A stretch of 64,000 nt of DNA, taken from positions 62,001 to 126,000 of the forward strand of contig NZ_JAFBER010000007.1 in NCBI RefSeq assembly GCF_016908855.1, read 5' to 3'. Origin of the DNA: Scopulibacillus daqui (lineage in GTDB: Bacteria > Bacillota > Bacilli > Bacillales > Sporolactobacillaceae). Positions 46,931-56,217 of this stretch are shown here, in pieces. Position numbers and translations under genes: made by a program. The stretch's first letter is position 1, and the number at the start of each line of letters is the position of its first letter. A model generated the notes under the pieces. It had not been told where the DNA came from. It ran no database searches and saw only the letters and a list, made by a program, of their open reading frames with translations.

Positions 46931-47695
46931 TTATTTTGCTGATCTTAAAGTTAGCAAAAGGGTGTCCGGCGGCGCACCTAACCTTAACGGATGCCAAGTC
47001 GTGCCGTAACCTTTGCTGACGATCAGCATTCCGAATGGATGTTCCTTAATTCCGCCTTTTTCCCTTAATCCCCAGCCGAACAGCCGAATTTGTCCGCCGT
47101 GGGTATGCCCGCTGATAACAAGCGGTATCCGATGATGTTCATGCAATTGATATTTAATATCCGGATTGTGGCTTAATAAAACTGTTGTCCCTTTCTTTCT
47201 TCCTTCTAAAGCTTCATCGAGTCTATCCAAATGATTGGTTACATCATTGATACCGACAATATTTAAATGATCTTTCCCCCTTTTGAAGACTAGCGCTTGA
47301 TTATCTAATATTTTAACCTGAAATTTTTTAAATATTTGTTGTAACGCTTCTCTGTCGACATATAAATCATGGTTGCCCCATATAAATATGATAGGTCCAA
47401 CCTGAGATAAGCGCCGAACATTTTCTTCGACCCTGGAAAAAGGGACGCCGGTTTCTGTCAGATCTCCGCCAATGACAACAATATCGGGTTGGCTTTTTAT
47501 TTGTTTTAACAGCTTAAATGATACTAACCGCCGATGAATATCGGAAATGAAGAAAATTTGATATCCGTCAAAAGCTTCAGGCAAGTCTTCTATCGTTATA
47601 TCGACATCAAGGACAATATGGCGATGAGCCTGGAAAAACATATAAACCAAAATAACAGCCATTGCTATGATGATTACCAATAGGCCCCATAACAT
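46931..47695 (-). CDS. ypbG: Membrane-anchored metallophosphoesterase YpbG
   Basis: Calcineurin-like phosphoesterase, 254 residues. One N-terminal membrane segment (about 2-22), then FISDIHR, GGDLTETG, WGNHDLY, LLSHNPD and SGHTHGGQI, which supply the two-metal site. The true substrate is unknown; UDP-diacylglucosamine hydrolase-like sequences share these motifs. The ATG at 47695 has GGAGGA 10 bases upstream and comes just after the unknown membrane gene. Confidence 0.88.
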   Translation of the reverse strand: MLWGLLVIIIAMAVILVYMFFQAHRHIVLDVDITIEDLPEAFDGYQIFFISDIHRRLVSFKLLKQIKSQPDIVVIGGDLTETGVPFSRVEENVRRLSQVGPIIFIWGNHDLYVDREALQQIFKKFQVKILDNQALVFKRGKDHLNIVGINDVTNHLDRLDEALEGRKKGTTVLLSHNPDIKYQLHEHHRIPLVISGHTHGGQIRLFGWGLREKGGIKEHPFGMLIVSKGYGTTWHPLRLGAPPDTLLLTLRSAK

Positions 47696-47709
47696 TTTAC
47701 TGTATCCTC

Positions 47710-48081
47710 CTAACTTTCCCGCTGACGCTCTGGCTTCCATTTATCGTATGATAATAGCAAATGTATAGATGTGCCGATGATAATCATCAAAACCATGTAC
47801 ATATGATCTAAAATGAGCCAGACCATTCCTCCAAAAATCACTAATATATCAAAGCAAAAAGCAATACTCGACTGCTGCATCAAACCTTTAATGCTGTTCC
47901 TTAAGGCATAAGATAAAATCAATATACAAACCATCCACAATACGGATACTTTCAAAAAGTCACCCGGGAATAAAATGTAATCAGATAGGATAGATAACAA
48001 ACCATTTTTCGGCCCAGGGGCAATAGCGCCGGCTTGATAAGCAAGTAAGATTCCTGCCGTTATCCAAACCAATCTCCTCAT
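47710..48081 (-). CDS. Small four-helix membrane protein, unrecognised
   Basis: 123 residues with about four hydrophobic segments (6-24, 42-62, 75-95, 97-113) and a charged C-terminal tail (YDKWKPERQRES). The ATG at 48081 has GGGAGG 6 bases upstream. It is 14 bases before ypbG, so probably co-transcribed, and divergent from cotJA. I do not recognise the family; no catalytic or binding motif is visible. Confidence 0.7.
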   Translation of the reverse strand: MRRLVWITAGILLAYQAGAIAPGPKNGLLSILSDYILFPGDFLKVSVLWMVCILILSYALRNSIKGLMQQSSIAFCFDILVIFGGMVWLILDHMYMVLMIIIGTSIHLLLSYDKWKPERQRES

Positions 48082-48154
48082 GTAAAACCTCCCATACCAC
48101 ATTGTATGAAAGGCTATTTGACGGTTGACTTATCCCATTAATTTTTTCTGCATG

Positions 48155-48185
48155 AAACATTTGACAAGCTGTTAAAACATATAAA
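48155..48185 (+). promoter_or_regulatory. Possible sigma-E promoter for cotJABC
   Basis: A CATATAAA box (48178-48185) with AAACATT (48155-48161) upstream. The cotJ operon is sigma-E dependent in B. subtilis; the match to consensus here is only partial. Confidence 0.3.
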
Positions 48186-48224
48186 AGCAGTAATGAACAA
48201 CTTTTTGGAAAAGGAGGCATCAAT

Positions 48225-48446
48225 ATGTCCACAAATAGAAAGTCTTACCACCCTTTCGCCAGTCCCCATGACCCTTGTCCGCCGCAAACAATTAAAACTT
48301 ATGAAACACCGCCGAATTTGTATTTAGGTTTTCAGCCGCCGGGATTAGAGCAATTCCCGCCTTTTGAAGCGTTAAAAAAAGGGACGCTTTGGCCGGCGCT
48401 GTACTCGCCATATTCAAGTCCTTATAAAGATGATAAAAAGGGGTGA
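48225..48446 (+). CDS. cotJA: Spore coat-associated protein CotJA
   Basis: 73 residues, rich in Pro, Tyr and Phe (SPHDPCPPQTIKTYETPPNLYLGFQPPGLEQF), as in CotJA. It is needed with CotJC for inclusion of the CotJ proteins in the inner coat. AAAGGAGGCA precedes the ATG. First gene of cotJABC, which in B. subtilis, as I recall, is elsewhere on the chromosome. Confidence 0.9.
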   Translation: MSTNRKSYHPFASPHDPCPPQTIKTYETPPNLYLGFQPPGLEQFPPFEALKKGTLWPALYSPYSSPYKDDKKG

Positions 48447-48450
48447 TTAA

Positions 48451-48720
48451 ATGTCTGAAGAAAGATCCCTTCCCAAGGATTATTATGAATGCATCGAAGA
48501 ACTGCAAGCGATAGATTTTGTATTAGTTGAGTTGACATTGTACCTTGATACCCATCCAGATGACTTGGAAGCTCTTAAACAATATAATACCTGTGCGAAA
48601 AAGCGCCAGGAACTGAAAGAAAAAATCGAACAGAGATACGGTCCTTTACAGGAATTTGGAAACAGCTATTCATCATACCCTTGGAAATGGGCGACAACAC
48701 CTTGGCCATGGCAAATATAA
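48451..48720 (+). CDS. cotJB: Spore coat protein CotJB
   Basis: 89 residues: a helical region (YYECIEELQAIDFVLVELTL) and an aromatic C-terminus (YPWKWATTPWPWQI), both typical of CotJB. It starts 4 bases after cotJA with an AAAGGGGTG site that overlaps the cotJA end. Confidence 0.92.
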   Translation: MSEERSLPKDYYECIEELQAIDFVLVELTLYLDTHPDDLEALKQYNTCAKKRQELKEKIEQRYGPLQEFGNSYSSYPWKWATTPWPWQI

Positions 48721-48747
48721 CTGTGTGAAAGGTTGTGATGACCTTAT

Positions 48748-49317
48748 ATGTGGCTATACGAAAAAAAACTTCAATATCCTGTAAAAGTAAGCACCTGCAA
48801 TCCTAAACTTGCCAAATTTCTGATTGAACAGTATGGCGGTGCCGATGGAGAACTCGCCGCAGCGCTTCGCTATTTAAATCAACGCTATACCATACCTGAC
48901 AAAGTCATCGGACTGTTAACAGACATAGGTACAGAAGAATTCGCACATTTAGAAATGATTGCGACCATGGTATACAAATTAACAAAGGACGCAACGCCTG
49001 AGCAGCTTAAAGAGGCGGGGCTTGGCGCCCATTACGCAAACCACGATAAAGCTTTATTTTATGAAAATGCGGCAGGCGATCCGTTTACGACAACTTATAT
49101 TCAAGCTAAAGGCGACCCGATCGCCGATCTATACGAAGATATTGCTGCAGAGGAAAAAGCTCGCGCCACTTATCAGTGGATCATCAATATGTCGGATGAT
49201 CCGTTTATCAATGACGCTTTAAAATTCTTAAGGGAACGGGAAGTTGTCCATTCACAGCGCTTTAGGGAAGCGGTAGAGATATTAAAAGAAGAACAGGGCA
49301 AGAAAAAATATTTTTGA
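48748..49317 (+). CDS. cotJC: Manganese-catalase-like coat protein CotJC
   Basis: 189 residues of the ferritin-like Mn catalase superfamily. Candidate metal ligands are in DGELAAALRYLNQRY, TEEFAHLEMIATM, AAEEKARATYQWI and REVVHSQRFREA. May protect the spore from peroxide or serve as a coat structural protein; activity not known from sequence. Third gene of cotJABC. Confidence 0.94.
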   Translation: MWLYEKKLQYPVKVSTCNPKLAKFLIEQYGGADGELAAALRYLNQRYTIPDKVIGLLTDIGTEEFAHLEMIATMVYKLTKDATPEQLKEAGLGAHYANHDKALFYENAAGDPFTTTYIQAKGDPIADLYEDIAAEEKARATYQWIINMSDDPFINDALKFLREREVVHSQRFREAVEILKEEQGKKKYF

Positions 49318-49344
49318 TGCCTGCAGCCCCAGGCATCTTTTTTT
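49316..49344 (+). terminator. Terminator after cotJC
   Basis: GATGCCTG (49316-49323) with CAGGCATC (49330-49337), 6-base loop, seven T after it. It overlaps the cotJC stop. Confidence 0.9.
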
Positions 49345-49346
49345 CG

Positions 49347-49796
49347 TTATTTATGATATAAATTGATGTCTTTCTCCTTATCAAGAAACTCTAAAACTTC
49401 GCTTTTTCCCTTCCAATCCATTTGCTCATACCATAATTCATGGTTTCTATCTATGATCTCTTTTCTGAGTTCATCGTAATCTTCATCCGCATCATCGTAA
49501 TTTTTCCTGGCTATATGCCAAGCAATTGTCATAATGAATGCCGCTATTCCCAACAGCCATAAAAACGGATCACTAATAATAGATGAAAAGTCAGAATAAG
49601 CCTGCATTGATTCGAGTTTGTAAAAAAATAAATAGTAAATAAGCGCGCTGTATACAACGATTGCAGCCAGTCCAACCATTGAGCGCCGTTTTTTAAATTT
49701 AGCCTCTTCTTCTTTGCGTTCGATAAGCTTTAATAATATACGATAAGTGATATCAGGTATTTGCCCGCTGTCCCTAAGTTCCTTTAATTTACTCAT
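49347..49796 (-). CDS. ypbF: DUF2663 membrane protein YpbF
   Basis: 149 residues with two hydrophobic segments (about 42-62 and 78-97) between charged helical ends (LIERKEEEAKFKKRR and YDDADEDYDELRKEIIDRN). Function unknown. Recognised by the N-terminus (SGQIPDITYRILLKLIERK) and its place near recQ and ypbB. Confidence 0.78.
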   Translation of the reverse strand: MSKLKELRDSGQIPDITYRILLKLIERKEEEAKFKKRRSMVGLAAIVVYSALIYYLFFYKLESMQAYSDFSSIISDPFLWLLGIAAFIMTIAWHIARKNYDDADEDYDELRKEIIDRNHELWYEQMDWKGKSEVLEFLDKEKDINLYHK

Positions 49797-49876
49797 AAGC
49801 GAACCCTCCTATTTCCATCGTATGTTGCGCCATTTAGAAATAGGACAGGTAATTGAAGCTTATTTGATACAGAATT

Positions 49877-50149
49877 TTAAAAGATGAAGAGCGATAAAAC
49901 GATAACGCATAACGTGATGAAAAACATCCATAAAATAATATCCGTAACGAACAACGGGTTATTTCTTCTATTGCTTCTCGTCAGCTCTTCCTGCGTTTCA
50001 TCAGATTGGTTATTTTGATAAGGCCGCCTTCTGTATACCCTCTCTTCATCAGACTTATGATATGATTTCTTTCTGCGATGATGTCTCGAACGCCTTGGCG
50101 GCAATGACTCCTCTGTATAATCCCATTCCTTTAATTCTTCTTGATTCAT
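49877..50149 (-). CDS. Small basic protein with C-terminal membrane anchor
   Basis: 90 residues: a charged N-terminal part rich in Arg, His and Lys (RRSRHHRRKKSYHKSDEERV) and a single membrane segment at the end (about 68-90), so it is probably anchored with the basic part inside the cell. It holds the place of ypbE of B. subtilis, but the LysM domain of that protein is missing. I cannot assign a function. Confidence 0.65.
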   Translation of the reverse strand: MNQEELKEWDYTEESLPPRRSRHHRRKKSYHKSDEERVYRRRPYQNNQSDETQEELTRSNRRNNPLFVTDIILWMFFITLCVIVLSLFIF

Positions 50150-50152
50150 TGC

Positions 50153-50740
50153 TCATGCCCCCCGTCGTTTACTTGACTGCCATTTCAAAATGATGCCTAA
50201 TGCCGCATCAATCGTATAATGTGCTGCGATCGGTACAAGAAGCTGCCCAGTTGTTTCAAATAACCAACCCAAATAAAACCCAAGAATAATGACCGTTAAT
50301 AGAAGCAGCGGTTTTTTTATATAACGCCAGTGAACGAATGCAAAAATCATGCTTGCGATAAACATGCCGAATTTGTACTGAATAAGCCCCCTGAACAGTA
50401 TTTCTTCAGAAAATGCGACAACGGCCATGCTAAAGATCACATGAGGATACGACAGGGCTTGAAAAACCCTTTCGTTAACACCGTCATCCTCAAACCACCG
50501 TTTAGGGGCGACTTTATCAATCATATATTCTATTAAAACAACGAGAAATCCTGTTCCAAAACCATAAACGATAATATCAATAAGTTTGGCTTTCCACAGC
50601 GACTCGAACCAAAGACGAGGATCCTCTATAAACAGCAAGGCAAATATGATGCCGGCAAGCAGAATAAACCCTTGAGAAAAGTAAAGGGATTTAATCACTT
50701 CTTTATTCGATAATTGATCTAAATATGTCTTATTTGTCAT
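50153..50740 (-). CDS. ypbD: CPBP-family intramembrane protease YpbD
   Basis: 195 residues, about six hydrophobic segments. CPBP (CAAX/Abi) motifs: EEILFRGLIQYKFG (Glu-Glu and Arg), FAFVHWR (His) and AAHYTIDAALG (His and Asp). The family includes prenyl-protein peptidase-like and bacteriocin-immunity proteins; the substrate here is unknown. The ATG overlaps the recQ stop (ATGA). Confidence 0.88.
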   Translation of the reverse strand: MTNKTYLDQLSNKEVIKSLYFSQGFILLAGIIFALLFIEDPRLWFESLWKAKLIDIIVYGFGTGFLVVLIEYMIDKVAPKRWFEDDGVNERVFQALSYPHVIFSMAVVAFSEEILFRGLIQYKFGMFIASMIFAFVHWRYIKKPLLLLTVIILGFYLGWLFETTGQLLVPIAAHYTIDAALGIILKWQSSKRRGA

Positions 50741-52236
50741 CTTATGCCTGCTTTCTCCCCTAATAACTGTCTCAATGTTTCTCTCCAAGAATTCGACGTT
50801 AAGGGTGCCTTTGGATCTGTTTCCTTCGCTTTTTTGAATTCATTAATAGAGGACCCGCAGTAATCACAGCATTGAGCCATTGTTTTTGTCTTTCTTTCGC
50901 CGTAAAATTTCAGCAAAGCTTCTCTTCGGCATCCTTTTGTTTTCAGCCAACTTTCCATGTCATCGAGTTCCTGGAGCTTTTGTTTCTTACGCGACTGAAT
51001 TTTTCTTTCTATATAAGCGCCGAGTTCCTCTATTGCATAGGCTTTGATATTGATTTGGCTTAATTGGTATTGCAAAAAACGCGCAGCGGTTTCACTGCAG
51101 CCTTCTTCCATAAATAACGATAATGTATCAGTTTCGGTCAGCGGATAGCGAGACATCATCCTCTGCAAAATACGCGGCAGCGTTTCCTGATCCGGATACT
51201 CACTCTCAATGAGAGCCTGCGGAAGAACCCGGTCTTCATCACAATAAAAAGCAACAGCGATGCTTGGCAGGCCGTCCCGTCCGGCTCTTCCTATCTCTTG
51301 AATATATGAATTGATCTCCCTTGGATAATGAAAATGGATAACGAACCGGACATTTGGCTTGTTAATCCCCATACCGAAAGCATTTGTACAGCAAATAATA
51401 TCAAGCTGGTTATTGAGAAATTGATGTTGAATCAAAAGGCGATCTTCCATCTGCAGACCCCCGTGATAATAGGCGACCCGCAAATTTGTTTGATTTTCTA
51501 TCATCCGGGACAGTCTTTCTGCCCATTCCCTGCTATAAAAATATATAATACCCGGTCCTTTTATATTTGAAACAGTTTCAATGGTTTCGGTAATTTTCCT
51601 GTCAATATGATTTAATTTATAGACATGCAGAGCAATATTTTCACGATCAATACTGTAAATATGCTGACTGGCGCCAGTTATTCTCAGCTGAGTGAGAATG
51701 TCATGACGCACTTTGGCATTGGCTGTTGCAGTTAATGCAAGACAGGCCGGGTTCCCAAGCGATTCCCTGACATCGGCTAGCTTTAAATAGTCCGGTCGAA
51801 ATTCATGCCCCCATTGTGATATGCAATGCGCCTCATCAACAACAAATAAACTGATTTGACATTTGGACAGCTTATGAATGACCCTGTCCGTTTGCAGCAT
51901 CTCAGGCGAAATAAACAAAAATTTTAACTGTCTCAGCCTTTCTAAAATGATTGCTTTCTCCTTCGCATTTAAAAAACTATTTAACGACGCCGCGCGTTTT
52001 TCTCCTAACATATGAATCTGTTGGCATTGATCTTCCATTAAAGATAGTAAAGGCGAAACGATAACCACTAATCCCCTCATCATATATCCCGGCAAAAGAT
52101 AGCATAGTGATTTTCCGCTTCCGGTCGGCAGCATGGCAAACACATCTTTTTTATTTAAAACATCTTCAATCACTTCGCGCTGCCCTTCTCGAAACTGCGA
52201 GTAGCCGAAACGATCTTTTAAAATTTTTTCCAGCAT
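50737..52236 (-). CDS. recQ: RecQ-family ATP-dependent DNA helicase
   Basis: 3'-5' DNA helicase, 499 residues: the short YpbC-type RecQ. Motif I MLPTGSGKSLCYLLPG (residue 36), motif II VDEAHCISQWGHEFR, motif III ALTATA, and motif VI QEIGRAGRDGLPS, then a Cys-rich region near 460 (CCDYC) that may bind zinc. There is no separate HRDC domain. It directly follows ypbB. Confidence 0.94.
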   Translation of the reverse strand: MLEKILKDRFGYSQFREGQREVIEDVLNKKDVFAMLPTGSGKSLCYLLPGYMMRGLVVIVSPLLSLMEDQCQQIHMLGEKRAASLNSFLNAKEKAIILERLRQLKFLFISPEMLQTDRVIHKLSKCQISLFVVDEAHCISQWGHEFRPDYLKLADVRESLGNPACLALTATANAKVRHDILTQLRITGASQHIYSIDRENIALHVYKLNHIDRKITETIETVSNIKGPGIIYFYSREWAERLSRMIENQTNLRVAYYHGGLQMEDRLLIQHQFLNNQLDIICCTNAFGMGINKPNVRFVIHFHYPREINSYIQEIGRAGRDGLPSIAVAFYCDEDRVLPQALIESEYPDQETLPRILQRMMSRYPLTETDTLSLFMEEGCSETAARFLQYQLSQINIKAYAIEELGAYIERKIQSRKKQKLQELDDMESWLKTKGCRREALLKFYGERKTKTMAQCCDYCGSSINEFKKAKETDPKAPLTSNSWRETLRQLLGEKAGIR

Positions 52237-53286
52237 CTATGTCTCACCTTCTCTAGCCATCACCAATCTTATTTGGAAATAACTGATCTGATCATCAACT
52301 CTTTCTTTTACTTCCCGAAGCCGTTTTGTCGAGAGCGATGAGATCGCGTGTTGAATCTTCTTATAGTCTTCCGTAGGAACATAATTCATCACATTAAAAG
52401 CAGGATCGTTCATCGCGATTTCAACAATATGATCTTCAATGGTTCCTGCTGATAATCTCCGGCGCTCGGCAATTTTATGTAAAGGATAGCCTTTTTTTAT
52501 ATAATGGTAAGTTGTATTAGCAGAATGTGTTAATCGTATATTGTCAACTTGATCAATGAATAAGCAAAGCGTCGGAAACTTAGAACGGTTGTCGATAATC
52601 GTCTTAACGGAACTTTGCAAACATGCTTGAAATAAAAGTGTCGTTTCGTATTTATCTAAATGCACTGCGGATGCAATTTGTTCTAATGTTAGTCCAACCT
52701 TCTGATAGCCCGACAATTGCTTAACAAAAATGAAAGCTTCCAAGTCGGATCTATTGCTTAATAAAACCTCAAGTTCCTTTTGACAACGCGCGGCCAGTTC
52801 AAAGCGGTCATATTCAAGACGTTTAAAAAACTTCTTGGCCCATTCTAGGATCTCTCTTTCATTCGTTACTGGCAGATAAGATTTTTGATAATGAAGCAGA
52901 TGCGACAAACTTTGAATGACAAGTCTCAGCCTTTTCCAAAAAATCTTGGACAAGCCGGCATATTGAAAACCTATTAAACCATTAGGCAGTCGGCAATCAT
53001 CTTCACATTCTCTTAAACATTGCTTACCCTTTTCAGAAAGCGTATAGCAATCTTTCCGGTTCTTGATCATAAGACCTTGTTTTTCATATTCTTCGTAAAC
53101 CGTTTCTATTTCGTTTCTTGTAATATTTTCCATTGATTGGAACAACTCTTGTACGGAATACAAGACACTGTCCTGAATCGTTTGCGATGACCGCTTGCCT
53201 TTTAATAAGTGATAGATCCCATAAATAGAACGTTCACCTTTAAACTTGTCTACTAAATATAGAAAAAGATATCGTTTGAAAGACAT
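52237..53286 (-). CDS. ypbB: Helix-turn-helix protein YpbB, RecQ partner
   Basis: 349 residues. C-terminal helix-turn-helix domain of the kind found in RecQ (HTH_40: HYIKKGYPLHKIAERRRLSAGTIEDHI, about 270-305). The N-terminal part is helical with no catalytic motif. It ends at the base before the recQ start and resembles a detached accessory domain of RecQ; the role is inferred. Confidence 0.85.
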   Translation of the reverse strand: MSFKRYLFLYLVDKFKGERSIYGIYHLLKGKRSSQTIQDSVLYSVQELFQSMENITRNEIETVYEEYEKQGLMIKNRKDCYTLSEKGKQCLRECEDDCRLPNGLIGFQYAGLSKIFWKRLRLVIQSLSHLLHYQKSYLPVTNEREILEWAKKFFKRLEYDRFELAARCQKELEVLLSNRSDLEAFIFVKQLSGYQKVGLTLEQIASAVHLDKYETTLLFQACLQSSVKTIIDNRSKFPTLCLFIDQVDNIRLTHSANTTYHYIKKGYPLHKIAERRRLSAGTIEDHIVEIAMNDPAFNVMNYVPTEDYKKIQHAISSLSTKRLREVKERVDDQISYFQIRLVMAREGET

Positions 53287-53449
53287 GAACGACCGACCTT
53301 CGCTTTAAATTAATTTCACAGTTCCTTCTTTGATATGATATTAATACATTTTACCAAAACTCGACAGCTTTTTGGGCTTCGTTAAATCATCATTGAAGTT
53401 ATTTTATCTAAATGTGATTGAAAAATGACAGCTATGGATTTACAATTAA

Positions 53450-53734
<285 letters not shown>

Positions 53735-53766
53735 ACTTTTGATCTTGAAACAGTGTGCTTATTTTG

Positions 53767-53794
53767 AACCCGGGGATATCATTATCTCCGGGTT
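53767..53794. terminator. Bidirectional terminator between fer and the ABC ATPase gene
   Basis: 12-bp stem with one G-U pair (53767-53778 with 53783-53794, 4-base loop). Weak T tracts on both sides. Confidence 0.65.
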
Positions 53795-53815
53795 TGCTTT
53801 GTTATATATATTTTG

Positions 53816-55072
53816 CTAGCATTCTTTTTCTAAGATGCGTTTTAACCAAGTCAACGTACAGTCTATTTTTTCGATTTTGTTTTGCATTGCAGACCCTATT
53901 AATATCGGAATATCAACTGAAGGGGCAGCCTGGCTTTGGGAGATGAAAGATGTGATCCATTGAAAAAGCTTTAAATAATCCATTTCTGAAACCGCCCCGT
54001 CCATCAGCACGATCACAAATTGAAGTTTTCCCCTGCACTTGCCGATATATATTTTTTCAGAATACGGACCTGAAGCACTTTCTATCCATTCAATGTTTGC
54101 TATATCATCATTTACATTTAAGATCACATGCAAAGTGTTTTGACAATCTCTTTGCTGTTCCCCTATGAGAATTGCCTTTTTCCATTCAAACATGTTCTTT
54201 AATCCTGTATTGCCGAAAAACTTTACGGATGGCCGGCAATCTATTATCCAGCCCCTTTCCTTGTCCAACTTTCGGGTGCAGGCAAGCGGAGCGCTGTCAA
54301 TCTTTCTTTGCATGTTAATGGCGGGAGCAGGGATTTTCGGATGATCGCGGCGAATTAAGGCACTTTCGTAGATATTGGCTAACAACGGTTCATTAAGGGC
54401 CGTTTCCGGAGCTGCAATGGTTTGAACTGACCCGTCTTTTAACATTAATAAACGATCGCAAAAGAGACCGGCGATATTAAGGTCATGAAAAATCCCGATG
54501 ATCGTTAAATCTTCGCTCTTTGACAGATTGTAAATGCGTTCAAGCAGCTTCATCTGCTGGGCGGCATCTAAATGATTAGTCGGTTCGTCCAGCAAAAGCA
54601 GCTGCGGCTGTTGTACAATAGCACGCGCCAAAAATACCCGCTGCATTTCGCCGCCGCTTAATGCCGATATATCCCTTACGGCTAAATGTTCAACGGAAGT
54701 TAACCGCATCGCAGCCTCAACCGTTTCTTCGTCTTGGGCATGCCATGTTTTTAATAACCCCTTTTGGTGAGCATAACGCCCCATTTTGATCATTTCTTTG
54801 ACATTAAAGGAAAAGGAAAGGTCAATATGCTGCGGTAAAACAGCGATATGCCGCGCGCGCTCGCTGCTTGATAAGGATTGAACATCTTTACCGTCTAACA
54901 TAATCTCGCCTTGATACGTTAACAGACCATTGATAGCTTTCAGTATCGTTGACTTCCCGCTGCCGTTTGGGCCGACGATACCGAAAAATTCACCCCGTTT
55001 CACTTCAAAATTAATATCTTTAACAGCGGTGAATTGATGATACTTTACCGCCAGATTCTTAACAGTTAACAT
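53816..55072 (-). CDS. Cobalamin/iron-type ABC transporter ATPase with C-terminal extension
   Basis: 418 residues. Residues 1-245 are a BtuD/FhuC-class ATPase: Walker A GPNGSGKS, Q-loop LPQHID, signature LSGGEMQR, Walker B LLLLDEP, H-loop FHDLN. The last 170 residues form a separate unit I do not recognise (SVKFFGNTGLKNMFEWKKAI, GKLQFVIVLMDGAVSEMD). As I recall, B. subtilis YvrA is similarly long. The ATG at 55072 has GAAGGG 6 bases upstream. It abuts the permease gene. The substrate may be cobalamin or an iron chelate. Confidence 0.82.
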   Translation of the reverse strand: MLTVKNLAVKYHQFTAVKDINFEVKRGEFFGIVGPNGSGKSTILKAINGLLTYQGEIMLDGKDVQSLSSSERARHIAVLPQHIDLSFSFNVKEMIKMGRYAHQKGLLKTWHAQDEETVEAAMRLTSVEHLAVRDISALSGGEMQRVFLARAIVQQPQLLLLDEPTNHLDAAQQMKLLERIYNLSKSEDLTIIGIFHDLNIAGLFCDRLLMLKDGSVQTIAAPETALNEPLLANIYESALIRRDHPKIPAPAINMQRKIDSAPLACTRKLDKERGWIIDCRPSVKFFGNTGLKNMFEWKKAILIGEQQRDCQNTLHVILNVNDDIANIEWIESASGPYSEKIYIGKCRGKLQFVIVLMDGAVSEMDYLKLFQWITSFISQSQAAPSVDIPILIGSAMQNKIEKIDCTLTWLKRILEKEC

Positions 55073-55073
55073 A

Positions 55074-56135
55074 TTAAACCCTTCTTTTTCTGCGTTGATA
55101 GATAAGAATGATCGCAAATACGGGTGCGCCGATGAATGAAGTGATCACGCCGACAGGCAATTCTGTTGGAGCGATCATCGTTCTTGATGCAAGGTCTGCC
55201 AACACTAAGAAGCTCCCTCCATTAATAAAGGACAAAAACATCAGATGCCGATAGTCAGGCCCCCATATTAAACGCATCATATGAGGAATGACCAGCCCGA
55301 CAAAACCGACTGTCCCGGAAACGGCAACGGCTGCACCCGTTAAACAAGTAGAAGCCAATAAAATAATCAGTTTCCTTTGTTTTATTGATAATCCTAAGTA
55401 ATGGGCATGCTCCTCACCGACAGATAAAATATTAAGTTCTACCCGATTAAATAATAATATAAGCCAACCGATAACTAGAAAAGGAATCAATAAGGCCGAA
55501 TAAGACCATCCCTTCATGGCTACGCTGCCCATCAGCCAGTTCATGATGTTTTTTAAATCTTTATCGGACAAGGCTATCATCAGCGATAAAAAAGATGATA
55601 AAAAAGAACTTGTGATAATTCCAGCCAAAATCATGATTTCAATAGACATCCCGCGATTAACCAAGCGGGTTAAACCTAAAATTAAAAAAATCGTCAGCGT
55701 TCCGGCAATAATACTTATCACCGGTAAAGTGAATTCACCCAGAAAAGGGACAGTCAGACCTGAATAAATCACGAAAACCGCGCCGACCGACGCTCCGGAT
55801 GATACGCCAAGCGTATAAGGGTCTGCCAATGGATTTTTTAATAACCCTTGCATCGCACAGCCGGCTAACGACAAAGAAGCCCCGACAAGAAAAGCCAATA
55901 ATACCCTCGGCAGACGTATTAACCAAACAATATTCTCATTCATGGCGCTGACCGGCTTATGAAAATGAATGTCAAAGATATGGTGCAAAACAACCTTAAT
56001 AACTTGCAAAAAAGGGAGTGAAACACTCCCAACCGCCGTTGCTGCAACCATAGAGAAAAGGGCGATAATGATTGAAATGAAATAGCCGCTCACATGATTA
56101 AAACGCATTTGTATAAACTTATTTTGCAACTTCAA
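55074..56135 (-). CDS. FecCD-family ABC permease
   Basis: 353 residues with about nine or ten membrane segments, BtuC/FecCD family. IVWLIRLPRVLLAFLVGASL, AMQGLLKNPLADPYTLGVSSGASVGA and VGFVGLVIPHMMR are conserved. The start is TTG; either 56135 or 56129, with GGGAG upstream favouring the second. No substrate-binding protein gene is next to it, and only 82 bases separate it from resE, too little for a cobalamin riboswitch. Confidence 0.9.
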   Translation of the reverse strand: MKLQNKFIQMRFNHVSGYFISIIIALFSMVAATAVGSVSLPFLQVIKVVLHHIFDIHFHKPVSAMNENIVWLIRLPRVLLAFLVGASLSLAGCAMQGLLKNPLADPYTLGVSSGASVGAVFVIYSGLTVPFLGEFTLPVISIIAGTLTIFLILGLTRLVNRGMSIEIMILAGIITSSFLSSFLSLMIALSDKDLKNIMNWLMGSVAMKGWSYSALLIPFLVIGWLILLFNRVELNILSVGEEHAHYLGLSIKQRKLIILLASTCLTGAAVAVSGTVGFVGLVIPHMMRLIWGPDYRHLMFLSFINGGSFLVLADLASRTMIAPTELPVGVITSFIGAPVFAIILIYQRRKRRV

Positions 56136-56217
56136 CGACTCCCTAAATTAATCGTGATCCCTGGCAAGTCTCTTATTGCGTCAGTTTCTTATGAAACAAT
56201 ATTATTCGGCATTGTGA

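Noticed and set aside
56136-56217. Cobalamin riboswitch before the permease
   Set aside because: The gap is only 82 bases and no B12-box-like sequence is seen.
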